Shown here one piece after another: positions 26,101 to 32,936 of a DNA stretch of 64,000 bases. The notes under the pieces were generated by a model that saw only the letters and a list, made by a program, of their open reading frames with translations, was not told the origin of the DNA and made no database searches. Numbering within the stretch: position 1 is the first letter of the stretch; the number at the start of each line of letters is the position of its first letter. A program made the position numbers and the translations under genes. The DNA is from Lepisosteus oculatus (lineage: Eukaryota > Chordata > Actinopteri > Semionotiformes > Lepisosteidae), in the NCBI RefSeq assembly GCF_040954835.1, contig NC_090699.1:13633817-13697816 (forward strand), read 5' to 3'.

Positions 26101-26711
26101 GTTTAAGTGTGTGCATCTCCTATTGTGTGTGTACCTGTGTGTGTGCGTAAGTCTGAGGGTGTGTGTGCCTTTCGTTGTGAATTTGTGTGAGTACATATGA
26201 GTGTGTCCGGCCGTGAGTGTGTATCTGTGTGTGAGCTTGAATATCTAGGTCTGAGCATGAGGTCGTTAAACCCCAGTGTATGGTTGTGAGTTTGTATATC
26301 CAGGTGTGAGTGTGCGTCTGCATGCGAGTTTGTGTATCCGAGTGTGAGCCCGTGTGTCCCGATGCGAGTGTGTATCTTTGTGTTGGTCTCTGCGAAACTC
26401 CGCAGAGTCGCGCTCGGGAGCGTGAGCGGACCGACACGCACCCCCCCCGCATCTCGGACACGCGTGTTTCCTGTCCCGAGGCTCTGGTCTCGAGATGACA
26501 CGCGCCCGCAGCAGCAATTCCCGGCAGGCCGCTCCGGTGCCGGTGCCGGTGCCGGTCCGGTCCGGTCCCGGTCCGGTCCGGGTGTTTCCGGCGGGTCTCC
26601 GCCGCAGCCCCGGCCGCGCGCGCGGAGGACAGCGCCTCGTCACGGTGCCGCCAGCTCACCTGTCAGCTCCCTGCTCACGCCGGCGAACGGCGGCGTCTCC
26701 CTGGAAGCCAT
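889..26711 (-). CDS. carmil3: CARMIL3 (LRRC16B), capping protein regulator and myosin 1 linker 3; 5' portion, 24 coding exons, 3' end outside window
   Basis: CARMIL proteins bind heterodimeric actin capping protein and weaken its hold on barbed ends at the plasma membrane, promoting actin assembly in lamellipodia and neurites. The 24 exons join in phase (2076 nt, 692 codons) with GT-AG introns throughout. The product has a PH-like domain (about residues 1-125), a linker, a leucine-rich repeat array (about 200-650) and the start of the helical dimerisation region. The capping-protein-binding segment would lie beyond the left edge. The paralogue call rests on stretches such as [33 protein letters not shown] and [19 protein letters not shown], which fit CARMIL3 better than CARMIL1 or CARMIL2. 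The ATG at 26711 is chosen because it sits in a strong Kozak context (GCGGCCATGG) and the N-terminus aligns with the family. Introns are almost entirely tandem repeats. Confidence 0.95.
1200..4315. repeat. 28-bp minisatellite with a CACGTG in most units, CARMIL3 intron 23
   Basis: Roughly 100 tandem copies of a 28-bp unit (GAGTGTGAGCACGTGAGAGA plus GAGGGCAT). Variants alternate GAGCACGTG/GTGCACGTG and GGCATG/GGAATG. A distinctive pair of variants (an extra GA, then CACATG) occurs near 1735-1813 and again near 3245-3325, 1512 bp apart (54 x 28), so part of the array was duplicated as a block. Long open frames on the minus strand follow from a repeat without stop codons and are not genes. Confidence 0.97.
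4436..4792 (+). repeat. Dispersed fish-type repeat, CARMIL3 intron 23
   Basis: This stretch (TCATCCAGCTCAGGGTC..., CACCCTGGAGAGG, GAGGAAACCCGCATGAGGAC, AACTCCACACAGACAG, CTCGAACCCGGCCGCC) has the order of motifs of a repeat I know to be very common in fish genomes. The family name is uncertain. Related fragments lie at 8505-8600, 11120-11245 and, inverted, about 59540-59600. Confidence 0.6.
4995..5520. repeat. Purine-rich GGAGA tract with a flanking duplicated block, CARMIL3 intron 22
   Basis: Almost pure GA sequence at 5046-5262 and 5312-5520 in GAGAGGAGAGGG-type units. The block containing GATCTGTCTACTGCTCTGGC occurs at about 5008-5052 and again at about 5269-5315. Long homopurine runs of this kind can form triplex DNA. 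Confidence 0.9.
5968..6400 (-). repeat. Donor-derived tandem repeat, CARMIL3 intron 21
   Basis: About 13 units of TCTCAGAGCAGCAGTGCCCTG with a variable CT run. On the gene strand the intron begins GTCAGGGCACTACTGCTCTGAGAG, and the following units repeat GACAGGGCACTGCTGCTCTG. The array therefore starts at the splice donor itself and repeats its sequence. Confidence 0.93.
6576..7066 (-). repeat. 60/64-bp minisatellite (family A) filling CARMIL3 intron 20
   Basis: About 8 units occupy nearly the whole 513-bp intron and run straight into the acceptor of exon 21. The acceptor-proximal unit reads TTAATAC on the plus strand where most units read TTCATAC. Confidence 0.96.
7185..8130. repeat. 33-37-bp tandem repeat (CCCCTCACAGCCAGGCYCACAC...), CARMIL3 intron 19
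   Basis: About 24 units, with variants ending ACAGAGCCACG or AGACAGACACG. The array is interrupted at 7995-8066 by a copy of the exon 20 acceptor region (separate entry). Confidence 0.93.
7995..8066 (-). repeat. Duplicated copy of the CARMIL3 exon 20 splice acceptor
   Basis: This 70-bp stretch matches 7127-7198 with only a few differences. It contains the acceptor TGTTCTCACAG plus the first 15 nt of exon 20 (GGCTCTGGATGAAAT) and the intron upstream of it. The copy lies within intron 19, about 870 bp closer to the exon 19 donor than the real acceptor. Confidence 0.9.
8275..8500. repeat. 72-bp tandem repeat, CARMIL3 intron 18
   Basis: About two and a half to three copies of a 72-bp unit starting GCAGACAGGAGCCTCAGTCT at 8311, 8383 and (diverged) 8455. 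Confidence 0.85.
8505..8600 (+). repeat. Fragment of the dispersed fish-type repeat, CARMIL3 intron 18
   Basis: AACATGCAGACTCCACCCAGACAG and ATTCGAACCCGGGACC match the 3' part of the element at 4436-4792. The ATTCGAACCCGG block resembles a tRNA B box, so a tRNA-derived SINE origin is possible. Confidence 0.5.
8801..9165 (-). repeat. Acceptor-derived array, CARMIL3 intron 17
   Basis: About 8 units of roughly 38 bp (GAGAGACAGGGAACAGAGGG plus GA runs) begin at the exon 18 acceptor. The gene strand reads CCCTCTGTTCCCTGTCTCTCTCTCTC before CAG|exon 18, so each unit repeats the polypyrimidine tract. Confidence 0.9.
9296..9895. repeat. CAGA tetranucleotide tract and 30-40-bp derivative array, CARMIL3 intron 17
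   Basis: Pure (CAGA)n covers about 9322-9402. Degenerate units of GGCACACAGAGAGACAGACAAGCAGGCAGACAGACA type continue to about 9895. Confidence 0.93.
9983..10312. other. CARMIL3 intron 16, no feature seen
   Basis: 330-bp intron of unique, moderately complex sequence between exons 17 and 16. It is one of the few introns here without a tandem array. No ORF, RNA or mobile element was recognised. Confidence 0.6.
10750..11112. repeat. CA dinucleotide tract and about 50-bp array, CARMIL3 intron 14
   Basis: A (CA)n run of about 90 bp (10869-10958) is flanked by units of CAGACACAGAGACAGGGTACAGCCTGGACACA. Confidence 0.95.
11120..11245 (+). repeat. Fragment of the dispersed fish-type repeat, CARMIL3 intron 14
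   Basis: GAGGAGAACATGCAAGCTCC, ACACAGACAGGTCTGGAATCG and AACCCAGGGGCCCGGCGCTG align in order with the 3' half of the element at 4436-4792. Confidence 0.55.
11473..17884 (-). CDS. carmil3: CARMIL3 exons 7-14: linker end and first half of the LRR array
   Basis: Exons: 7, 17814-17884; 8, 17410-17483; 9, 16413-16488; 10, 16234-16322; 11, 14884-14978; 12, 13896-13982; 13, 12028-12137; 14, 11473-11550. They encode residues 159-385. Leucine-rich repeat cores are visible as [13 protein letters not shown] (exon 10), [15 protein letters not shown] (11), [14 protein letters not shown] (12), [12 protein letters not shown] (13) and [11 protein letters not shown] (14). Exon 12 uses a weaker donor (G|GTCACT) and intron 12 is completely filled by a 48-bp array, so this junction is the one most open to variable splicing. 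Exon 13 is in phase only with the first CAG after the CTTTCTA tract (12138-12140); using the second CAG, inside the exon, would lose 18 nt in frame. Confidence 0.93.
11600..12003. repeat. 139-bp tandem repeat x3, CARMIL3 intron 13
   Basis: Units start with TCTGGACATGCC at about 11601, 11740 and 11879; the third is incomplete. They are nearly identical, differing at a few bases (for example TATGAGAGT/TATTCGAGT). Confidence 0.95.
12138..13795 (-). repeat. About 48-bp UAGGG-bearing array filling CARMIL3 intron 12
   Basis: About 35 units of GAGATTAATACAGACCCTAATATAGACCCTAGAGACACTCCTCACACA with single-base variants and some doubled or shortened units; a composite block of about 300 bp recurs around 12580 to 13240. 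On the gene strand most units carry two TAGGG pentamers. The array nearly fills the 1758-bp intron. Confidence 0.95.
14090..14690 (-). repeat. About 36-bp tandem repeat, CARMIL3 intron 11
   Basis: About 16 units of GAGACAGGGTCCAGTCTCGTGGAGATACAGAGA, with an alternative core GTCGAGAGGAG. It ends in purine-rich DNA. Confidence 0.94.
15030..15965. repeat. 27-bp family array (CACAGCACAGGGTCAATACACACCA), CARMIL3 intron 10
   Basis: About 33 units in two alternating types, one with AATACACACCACA and one with AGTAGAGAACAG, plus a third with GCACACCACACATCACAGGGTCTGTAGTGAACAG. A composite block of about 180 bp is repeated three times between 15380 and 15900. Confidence 0.94.
16500..17165. repeat. AT-rich 55-65-bp array (TTATTACACAC...), CARMIL3 intron 8
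   Basis: About 11 diverged units of TATATTACACCCATTGTTATTACACAC with CTTATTACATACCTATTACAC. It is older or more degenerate than the other arrays in the gene. Confidence 0.9.
17487..17795 (-). repeat. About 45-bp array, CARMIL3 intron 7
   Basis: About 7 units of GAGACACACACTGGCTGACTGCTGAACCACAGAGAGACAGAGAGA. The exon 8-proximal end (gene strand TCTCTCTGTCTCTCAG|GATGTG) belongs to the repeated motif. Confidence 0.9.
17959..26711 (-). CDS. carmil3: CARMIL3 exons 1-6: N-terminus, PH-like domain and start of linker
   Basis: Exons on the minus strand: 1, 26660-26711; 2, 22290-22384; 3, 19737-19787; 4, 18996-19055; 5, 18754-18875; 6, 17959-18053. They encode residues 1-159. Recognisable pieces are [12 protein letters not shown] (exons 1-2), [17 protein letters not shown] (exon 3, PH-domain beta strands), [15 protein letters not shown] (exon 4), [16 protein letters not shown] (exon 5) and [11 protein letters not shown] (exon 6, a linker motif shared with mammalian CARMIL3). 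In the family the PH-like domain binds acidic membrane lipids. Intron lengths: 1, 4.3 kb; 2, 2.5 kb; 3, 0.7 kb; 4, 120 bp; 5, 0.7 kb. All but intron 4 contain tandem arrays. Confidence 0.93.
18054..18648 (-). repeat. 60/64-bp minisatellite (family A), CARMIL3 intron 5
   Basis: About 9 units start at the exon 6 acceptor (18054) and cover most of the 700-bp intron. The acceptor-proximal unit carries GGTTAATGAAG. Confidence 0.96.
19180..19708 (-). repeat. 60/64-bp minisatellite (family A), CARMIL3 intron 3
   Basis: About 8 units. Here the array lies near the donor of exon 3 and is separated from the exon 4 acceptor by about 120 bp of unique sequence. Confidence 0.96.
20215..20690. repeat. 48-bp x3-4 repeat followed by CTCTCTCTCC/CCCTTGACC array, CARMIL3 intron 2
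   Basis: Units beginning AGCCCATGAACAGTGTTTAA start at 20241, 20289 and 20337. From 20390 about 9 units of GACCTGTCTCACTCTCTCTC plus CTACCCCTT follow. Confidence 0.92.
20765..21310. repeat. C-rich array (CCCTGCCCCTGCCCCCCTCC), CARMIL3 intron 2
   Basis: Strongly strand-asymmetric sequence made of CCTGACCC and CCCCTCCCCTCCACAGCCTG units of varying length. The gene strand is G-rich (GGGGAGGGGGGCAGGGGCAG), so the pre-mRNA could form G-quadruplexes. Confidence 0.92.
21795..22255. repeat. 73/77-bp tandem repeat, CARMIL3 intron 2
   Basis: About 6 units of CCACCCAGCAGGACATGTCCCTGGAGCAG with GTCACTGTCTCACCTTCACTACTGCACTACTGGAGCC. The 4-bp length difference comes from GAGA/no GAGA, and the two lengths roughly alternate. 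It ends about 35 bp before the exon 2 donor. Confidence 0.95.
22500..23215. repeat. 36-bp array (CAGTCAGTGTGTGGGCCAGT...), CARMIL3 intron 1
   Basis: About 20 units, with the most regular 36-bp spacing from 22660 to 22990 and degenerate edges. It is intronic sequence next to exon 2. The open frames through it come from a unit whose length is a multiple of three and which lacks stops. Confidence 0.95.
23325..24590. repeat. Purine-rich 60-70-bp array and GA-rich flank, CARMIL3 intron 1
   Basis: 23325-24060 holds about 11 units of GGAGGCACACACTGCTGGGG + GGAGCAGGGCAGGGGTGGG + GA runs with AAGAGCACAGAGAG. 24240-24590 holds a related GACAGAGGGACAGAGGGAG array. Confidence 0.94.
24705..26335. repeat. 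GT-rich array (GTGTGTCAGTACGTCTGAGAG), CARMIL3 intron 1
   Basis: About 45 degenerate units; from 25640 a longer form containing GTGCCTCTCATTGTGTGTGT appears. The plus strand is GT-rich, so the CARMIL3 transcript is CA-rich here (an hnRNP L type of substrate, by inference). Confidence 0.93.
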
Positions 26712-26882
26712 GGCCGCCGCGGTGTGTCCCTGTCGCGCTGTCTGTCCGGGCGCATTCCAGCCGCTACTGAGCGCCCAGCACCGCCGCCACCACCATCATC
26801 ATCATCATCATCATCACCGCCGCCGCTGCCGTATCACAGAGCGAGAGCGCGGAGAGAGAGGGGCGGGGGAGAGGGTGAGTGG

Positions 26883-26915
<33 letters not shown>

Positions 26916-27110
26916 AGGAGAGGAGGAGGAGGAGGAGGTGGTAGGGGCGACTCGAAGCTATTTTTGACATCAAACGTGAACGCGTCCGCACGCGCGACAG
27001 CAGACCGAGCCGAGACGGGTCGCTGGGGGGCCGGGGCCGGGGCCGGGGCCGGGGCCGGTGCGGTTCGGGGGGGCGGCAGCGGGGGGCTGAGGGTGAGGCG
27101 CTGCGGCAGC
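26712..27110 (-). promoter_or_regulatory. CARMIL3 GC-rich 5' region with (GGGGCC)n
   Basis: Directly upstream of the CARMIL3 ATG lies CpG-rich DNA with a run of five GGGGCC units on the plus strand (about 27025-27058), a GA tract (26881-26940) and a (CAT)7 tract. It is the best candidate for the promoter and 5' UTR. The transcription start cannot be placed. Confidence 0.55.
26764..26814 (-). promoter_or_regulatory. Upstream ORF beginning with seven consecutive ATG codons
   Basis: The plus-strand (CAT)7 at 26794-26814 reads on the CARMIL3 strand as seven tandem ATG codons, followed by VVAAVLGAQ and a TAG stop at 26764-26766. This 16-codon frame ends 52 nt before the CARMIL3 ATG. It would act only if the 5' UTR extends beyond 26814. 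Confidence 0.4.
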
Positions 27111-27154
27111 TGGATTAGAGGGAGACGAGTGTTACCGTCAGGCCGACAGAGCTG

Positions 27155-27480
27155 TCTGAACTGAAGAGAGAGAGAGAGGAGACACAGGGAGAGAGAGGAG
27201 ACAGAGCTGTCTGAACTGAAGAGAGAGAGAGAGGAGACACAGGGGGAGAGAGGAGAGAGGAGACAGAGCTGTCTGAACTGAAGAGAGAGAGAGGAGAGAG
27301 AGAAAACACGGAGAGAGAGAGGAGACACAGGGAGAGAGGAGAGAGGGACAGAGGACAGAGGAGAGAGGGACAGAGGAGACACAGGGAGAGGGAGCAGAGA
27401 GGGACAGAGGAGAGAGAGAGGAGAGGATGACAGTGGAGAGAGGGACAGAGGAGAGAGAGGAGAGGGGGACAGAGGGGAAA
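27155..27480. repeat. GA-rich repeat with GAGCTGTCTGAACTGAAGAG units upstream of CARMIL3
   Basis: Three units of GACAGAGCTGTCTGAACTGA plus GA runs (27149-27285), then degenerate GAGAGGGACAGAGGA sequence. Confidence 0.9.
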
Positions 27481-27504
27481 GGAGAGAGGTTATGTTAATT
27501 TCAC

Positions 27505-27565
27505 CTGTTTTGCTTTAGCAACACTGATTTTATCAGTGCCACTAAAGCACCTTGAATTGAAAAGT
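27505..27565 (+). mobile_element. Short 3' tail of a non-LTR retrotransposon
   Basis: TTTGCTTTAGCAACACTGAT, then CACTAAAGCACCTTGAATTGA. The GCTTTGGCAACACTG...AAAGCACCTTGAATTGA pattern is the usual 3' end of several fish LINE families. It is a short relic related to the copy ending at 27917. Confidence 0.5.
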
Positions 27566-27679
27566 GAGAGAGGAGTGAGAGACTGAGGAGGAGAGGGACA
27601 GAGAGAGAGTTACACAGTGGGTCCCAGTCCTACTGGGAGAGGGAGGAGGGAACTCAGTTGATCTGGCAGCCCAGTATGT

Positions 27680-27920
27680 GATCTCCTGTCACAGCCTGAG
27701 GAACAGTGAGTCCGTCTCCCAATAATGCTCCAGCCGCCTACAGTATATGTCAATATTTTATAATATGTCTTTGTTGTAAATGTCTGTAACATGTCTGTAG
27801 ATTTTATTTTACTTCTATTTTTTGTTCTGTTCCGTGTTAATTTTATTATTTTTATTTGCTTTGGCGACACTGATTGTACCCATCAGTCATGCTAATAAAG
27901 CACCTTGAACTGAACTGATA
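27680..27920 (+). mobile_element. 3' end of a non-LTR retrotransposon (LINE)
   Basis: AT-rich 3' UTR-like DNA ends in TTTGCTTTGGCGACACTGAT, then GCTAATAAAGCACCTTGAAC and a short TGAACTGA tail. This is the typical terminus of fish LINEs with tandem TTGAA-type tails. No reverse-transcriptase coding sequence remains, so it is a 5'-truncated insertion. Confidence 0.55.
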
Positions 27921-27939
27921 GTGACACAGGAGACACAGG

Positions 27940-28260
27940 GAACCACGGCGCGATGATCTGACGGAACGAGCGCCCAGCAGGTTACAGTACCGGGCAGGAG
28001 CGGGGCGGCAGTGTGTGTGTGTGTATTAGTGCTCACTTGCTCGCGTACAGCTGGGTCCGCGCGCGCGCGCGCGCCTCATGGATCCGCTCTGACAGCGCGA
28101 GCGCCAGCGCGCGTGACGCCCCTGCCCTCTCGCCCGGTTCCGGGTCTCGGGTTCTGTCGGAACCGGGAGCGCAGAGTCACGCTACGAGTCAGAGGGCGGC
28201 GGGTCGGGCGACAGCCGAGAGAAAACACACGGAGCTCAGCGTGGGGCTCCCACAGACAGG
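27940..28260. promoter_or_regulatory. CpG-rich segment upstream of CARMIL3
   Basis: Dense CpG including (GC)n at 28058-28074 and GAGCGCCAGCGCGCGTGACG. It lies about 1.3 kb upstream of the CARMIL3 ATG and could be a second promoter or CpG island of that gene. No splice-linked coding exon was found. Confidence 0.35.
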
Positions 28261-28284
28261 GGGAGCAGAGTGGGGCTCCCACAG

Positions 28285-29510
28285 ATTGAGAGTCCAGCGG
28301 GGAGACAGTGGGGTTAATGGAGAGAGACAGGGGAGTGGGGAGAGAGTGGGGTTAATGGAGAGAGACAGGGGAGTGGGGAGAGAGTGGGGTTAATGGAAAG
28401 AGACAGAGGAGTGGGGAGAGAGTGGGGTTAATGGAGAGAGACAGGAGTGGGGAGAGAGTGGGGTTAATGGAGAGAGACAGGAGTGGGGAGACAGGGGGGT
28501 TAATGGAGAGAGACAGAGGAGTGGGGAGACAGTGGGGTTAATGGAGAGAGACAGGGGAGTGGGGAGAGAGTGGGGTTAATGGAGAGAGACAGGAGTGGGG
28601 AGACAGTGGGGTTAATGGAGAGAGACAGAGGAGTGGGGAGACAGTGGGGTTAATGGAGAGAGACAGGGGTGGGGAGAGAGTGGGGTTAATGGAGAGAGAC
28701 AGAGGAGTGGGGAGACAGTGGGGTTAATGGAGACAGACCGGAGTGGGGAGACAGTGGGGTTAATGGAGACAGACCGGAGTGGGGAGACAGTGGGGTTAAT
28801 GGAGAGAGACAGAGGAGTGGGGAGACAGTGGGGTTAATGGAGACAGACCGGAGTGGGGAGACAGTGGGGTTAATGGAGACAGACCGGAGTGGGGAGAGAG
28901 TGGGGTTAATGGAGAGAGACAGGAGTGGGGAGACAGTGGGGTTAATGGACAGAGGAGTGGGGAGACAGTGGGGTTAATGGAGACAGACCGGAGTGGGGAG
29001 AGAGTGGGGTTAATGGAGAGAGACAGGAGTGGGGAGACAGTGGGGTTAATGGACAGAGGAGTGGGGAGAGAGTGGGGTTAATGGAGACAGACCGGAGTGG
29101 GGAGAGAGTGGGGTTAATGGAGAGAGACAGAGGAGTGGGGAGACAGTGGGGTTAATGGAGACAGACCGGAGTGGGGAGACAGTGGGGTTAATGGAAAGAG
29201 ACAGAGGAGTGGGGAGACAGTGGGGTTAATGGAAAGAGACAGAGGAGTGGGGAGAGAGTGGGGTTAATGGTGGAGAGAGAGAGGAGTGGGGAGACAGTGG
29301 GGTTAATGGAGAGAGACAGAGGAGTGGGGAGACAGTGGGGTTAATGGAGAGAGAGAGGAGTGGGGAGAGAGTGGGGTTAATGGAGAGAGACAGAGGAGTG
29401 GGGAGAGAGTGGGGTTAATGGAGAGAGACAGGAGTGGGGAGACAGTGGGGTTAATGGAGAGAGACAGGAGTGGGGAGACAGTGGGGTTAATGGAGAAAGA
29501 CAGACATGTC
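28285..29510. repeat. About 38-bp array (GAGTGGGGAGACAGTGGGGT...)
   Basis: About 32 units of GGAGTGGGGAGACAGTGGGGTTAATGGAGAGAGACAGA with spacing from 33 to 39 bp. Variants carry GACAGACCGGAG in place of GAGAGACAGAGGAG. Intergenic, upstream of CARMIL3. Confidence 0.95.
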
Positions 29511-29589
29511 TAGAGATGTGCACTGACAGGGAACCAGACTTCCTTGTCTCACTTCCCCTGCAGTCCGACAGCCCCTCTTGAAACCACAG

Positions 29590-31790
29590 TGAAGATGTAA
29601 AAATAACCCCTCAACACCACACAGCCTCTCACACAGCACAGCGTAGCTCAACATCACACAGCCTCTCACACAGCACAGCGTAGCTCAACACCACACAGCC
29701 TCTCACACAGCACAGCGTAGCTCAACATCACACAGCCTCTCACACAGCACAGCGTAGCTCAACACCACACAGCCTCTCACACAGCACAGCGAAGCTCAAC
29801 ACCACACAGCCTCTCACACAGCACAGCGTAGCTCAACACCACACAGCCTCTCACACAGCACAGCGTAGCTCAACATCACACAGCCTCTCACACAGCACAG
29901 CGTAGCTCAACATCACACAGCCTCTCACACAGCACAGCGTAGCTCAACACCACACAGCCTCTCACACAGCACAGCGAAGCTCAACACCACACAGCCTCTC
30001 ACACAGCACAGCGTAGCTCAACACCACACAGCCTCTCACACAGCACAGCGAAGCTCAACACCACACAGCCTCTCACACAGCACAGCGTAGCTCAACACCA
30101 CACAGCCTCTCACACAGCACAGCGTAGCTCAACACCACACAGCCTCTCACACAACACAGCGAAGCTCAACACCACACAGCCTCTCACACAGAACAGCGTA
30201 GCTCAACACCACACAGCCTCTCACACAGCACAGCGTAGCTCAACACCACACAGCCTCTGACACAGCACAGCGTAGCTCAACACCACACAGCCTCTCACAC
30301 AGCACAGCGAAGCTCAACACCACACAACCTCTCACACAGCACAGCGTAGCTCAACACCACACAGCCTCTCACACAGCACAGCGTAGCTCAACACCACACA
30401 GCCTCTCACACAGCACAGCGTAGCTCAACACCACACAGCCTCTCACACAGCACAGCGTAGCTCAACACCACACAGCCTCTCACACAACACAGCGAAGCTC
30501 AACACCACACAGCCTCTCACACAGAACAGCGTAGCTCAACACCACACAGCCTCTCACACAGCACAGCGTAGCTCAACACCACACAGCCTCTCACACAACA
30601 CAGCGAAGCTCAACACCACACAGCCTCTCACACAGAACAGCGTAGCTCAACACCACACAGCCTCTCACACAGCACAGCGAAGCTCAACACCACACAGCCT
30701 CTCACACAGCACAGCGTAGCTCAACACCACACAGCCTCTCACACAGCACAGCGTAGCTCAACACCACACAGCCTCTCACACAACACAGCGAAGCTCAACA
30801 CCACACAGCCTCTCACACAGAACAGTGTAGCTCAACACCACACAGCCTCTCACACAGCACAGCGAAGCTCAACACCACACAACCTCTCACACAGCACAGC
30901 GTAGCTCAACACCACACAGCCTCTCACACAGCACAGCGTAGCTCAACACCACACAGCCTCTCACACAGCACAGCGTAGCTCAACACCACACAGCCTCTCA
31001 CACAACACAGCGAAGCTCAACACCACACAGCCTCTCACACAGAACAGCGTAGCTCAACACCACACAGCCTCTCACACAGCACAGCGTAGCTCAACACCAC
31101 ACAGCCTCTCACACAACACAGCGAAGCTCAACACCACACAGCCTCTCACACAGAACAGCGTAGCTCAACACCACACAGCCTCTCACACAGCACAGCGTAG
31201 CTCAACATCACACAGCCTCTGACACAGCACAGTGTAGCTCAACACCACACAGCCTCTCACACAGCACAGCGAAGCTCAACACCACACAACCTCTCACACA
31301 GCACAGCGTAGCTCAACACCACACAGCCTCTCACACAGCACAGCGTAGCTCAACACCACACAGCCTCTCACACAGCACAGCGTAGCTCAACACCACACAG
31401 CCTCTCACACAGCACAGCGTAGCTCAACACCACACAGCCTCTCACACAACACAGCGAAGCTCAACACCACACAGCCTCTCACACAGAACAGCGTAGCTCA
31501 ACATCACAGAGCCTCTGACACAGCACAGCGTAGCTCAACATCACACAGCCTCTGACACAGCACAGTGTAGCTCAACACCACACAGCCTCTCACACAGCAC
31601 AGCGTAGCTCAACATCACACAGCCTCTGACACAGCACAGTGTAGCTCAACACCACACAGCCTCTCACACAGCACAGCGTAGCTCAACACCACACAGCCTC
31701 TCACACAGCACAGCGTAGCTCAACACCACACAGCACAGCATAACTCAACATCACACAGCCTCTGACACAGCACAGTGTAGCTCAACACCA
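29590..31790. repeat. 37-bp array (CACACAGCCTCTCACACAGC...)
   Basis: About 58 units of CACACAGCCTCTCACACAGCACAGCGTAGCTCAACAC in an almost constant 37-bp register. Variants GTAGC/GAAGC, CAGCAC/CAACAC/CAGAAC and CACCAC/CATCAC occur in repeating orders, showing block duplication. Intergenic. Confidence 0.96.
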
Positions 31791-32215
31791 CACAACCCAG
31801 AACCCAACACACAGCACAGTGTCATATAGACACACAACCCAGTCACACCACATAGTTGTGTACACACCTGTGCTTGTTTACTTGTACGTTGTCTGCTTCT
31901 CGTTTGTGTGTTCATTGTCTTGATGTGCTGTCTTTGTGTTTTAACACTTTTTAACCATCGAGAGACTTTCTCTGAGTTACCACTCCAGTGCACCAGTACG
32001 TGTACCGGTCACACAGGGCAATCAGGTTCAAGTACAAGCAAACGTCTCTCTCTCATGCAAAAAGTATCATTTTCAGCTTTTACCACCATGAAGTCCTCTG
32101 GCTGTGAAGTGCCTGTTTCTGGGTCTATTTTAATATTCCGTCTCCCTTCTTTGCATTTCTGATGTTTAAATAAAAACTTACTTAAAAAAAACACTTTCCG
32201 GGGGGGTGGAAATGG
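31790..32215 (+). other. Unique segment ending in AATAAA and an A run
   Basis: About 400 bp of non-repetitive DNA ends GTTTAAATAAAAACTTACTT and eight A's (about 32164-32191). This looks like a polyadenylated 3' end: either a retroposed sequence or the end of an unidentified plus-strand transcript. A 61-codon open frame on the other strand (32009-32194) matches nothing I recognise. Confidence 0.35.
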
Positions 32216-32224
32216 AGTGAAATG

Positions 32225-32935
32225 AAAGCAGCCTGCGCCAGTCCCGCCTGAGCGGCTAGGCCCTCAGCGGGGTCACTGCGCTCGCTCGGCCGGGTGTGCG
32301 CGACCTGCGGCAGGGGCAGGACAAGCGCTCGCGTGAGGAGACGGAGACGAGCCAGAGACGAGCCGGGGTACGTCCCTCCCGGGACCTGTGCCAGGAGGAC
32401 GTCCCGCGGGCCTCACACCTTTCCAGCGCTGTTTGGAGAAAGGTGTGTGTGCGTGCGTGTATGTATGTGTGAGCGTGCATGCGTCCGTGTGTGAGCGTGT
32501 GTGAGCGTGCATGCGCGTGCGTGTGTGTGTGAACACCTCCAGGTGCACACAGAGTTGCCCCCAGTGTTTTGTTAAGGCTCTCCCTCGGACCCGGGGCCGT
32601 GAGCTCCCCGTGATGATGACGGGCCTCTGAGTGAACACGGCAGCGGGGCCGCGGACAGGAACACCGCTCTGCCCCGGGAGCGACGCACCGGGGTCCCAGG
32701 GGTACAGGAACATCACCGTTTCCATGGCAGCCCAACCGCCCAGCACAGCGAACAGCCGCACCAGGAGCTCAGCCCTCGCTGGCGGGGAGCCCCCCTCCCC
32801 CCTGCGGCCCCTCCCCCCGCCCTGCCCCGGGCCGCGCACCTCCGCCGGGCGGGGGTGCCACAGTACGCGAGAACGCGCAGCATCCGAGAGGGCTCTCAGG
32901 CCGCTGCAGGCGCTCTGGGCCGGACAGGCAGAGAC
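32225..32935. promoter_or_regulatory. CpG-rich segment, intergenic
   Basis: GC- and CpG-rich sequence (for example CGCTCGGCCGGGTGTGCGCG and GGGCCGCGCACCTCCGCCGG) precedes the 40-bp array, with GTGTGTGCGTGCGTG at 32442-32530. It resembles a CpG island. No exon could be assigned, so it could be an orphan island, a distal CARMIL3 5' exon or the promoter of a non-coding RNA. Confidence 0.35.
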
Positions 32936-32936
32936 T

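Noticed and set aside
889..26711. Assignment to CARMIL1 or CARMIL2
   Set aside because: Linker and LRR stretches ([44 protein letters not shown]) fit CARMIL3 best, and ABHD4/DAD1 lie on the same human chromosome arm as CARMIL3.
26332..27164. Overlapping open frames in the CpG region on the plus strand
   Set aside because: They run antisense to CARMIL3 exon 1 and its promoter through GA and GGGGCC repeats. GC richness alone explains the lack of stops.
29590..31790. CRISPR-like array (37-bp period)
   Set aside because: Units are contiguous with no unique spacers, and the context is a vertebrate genome.
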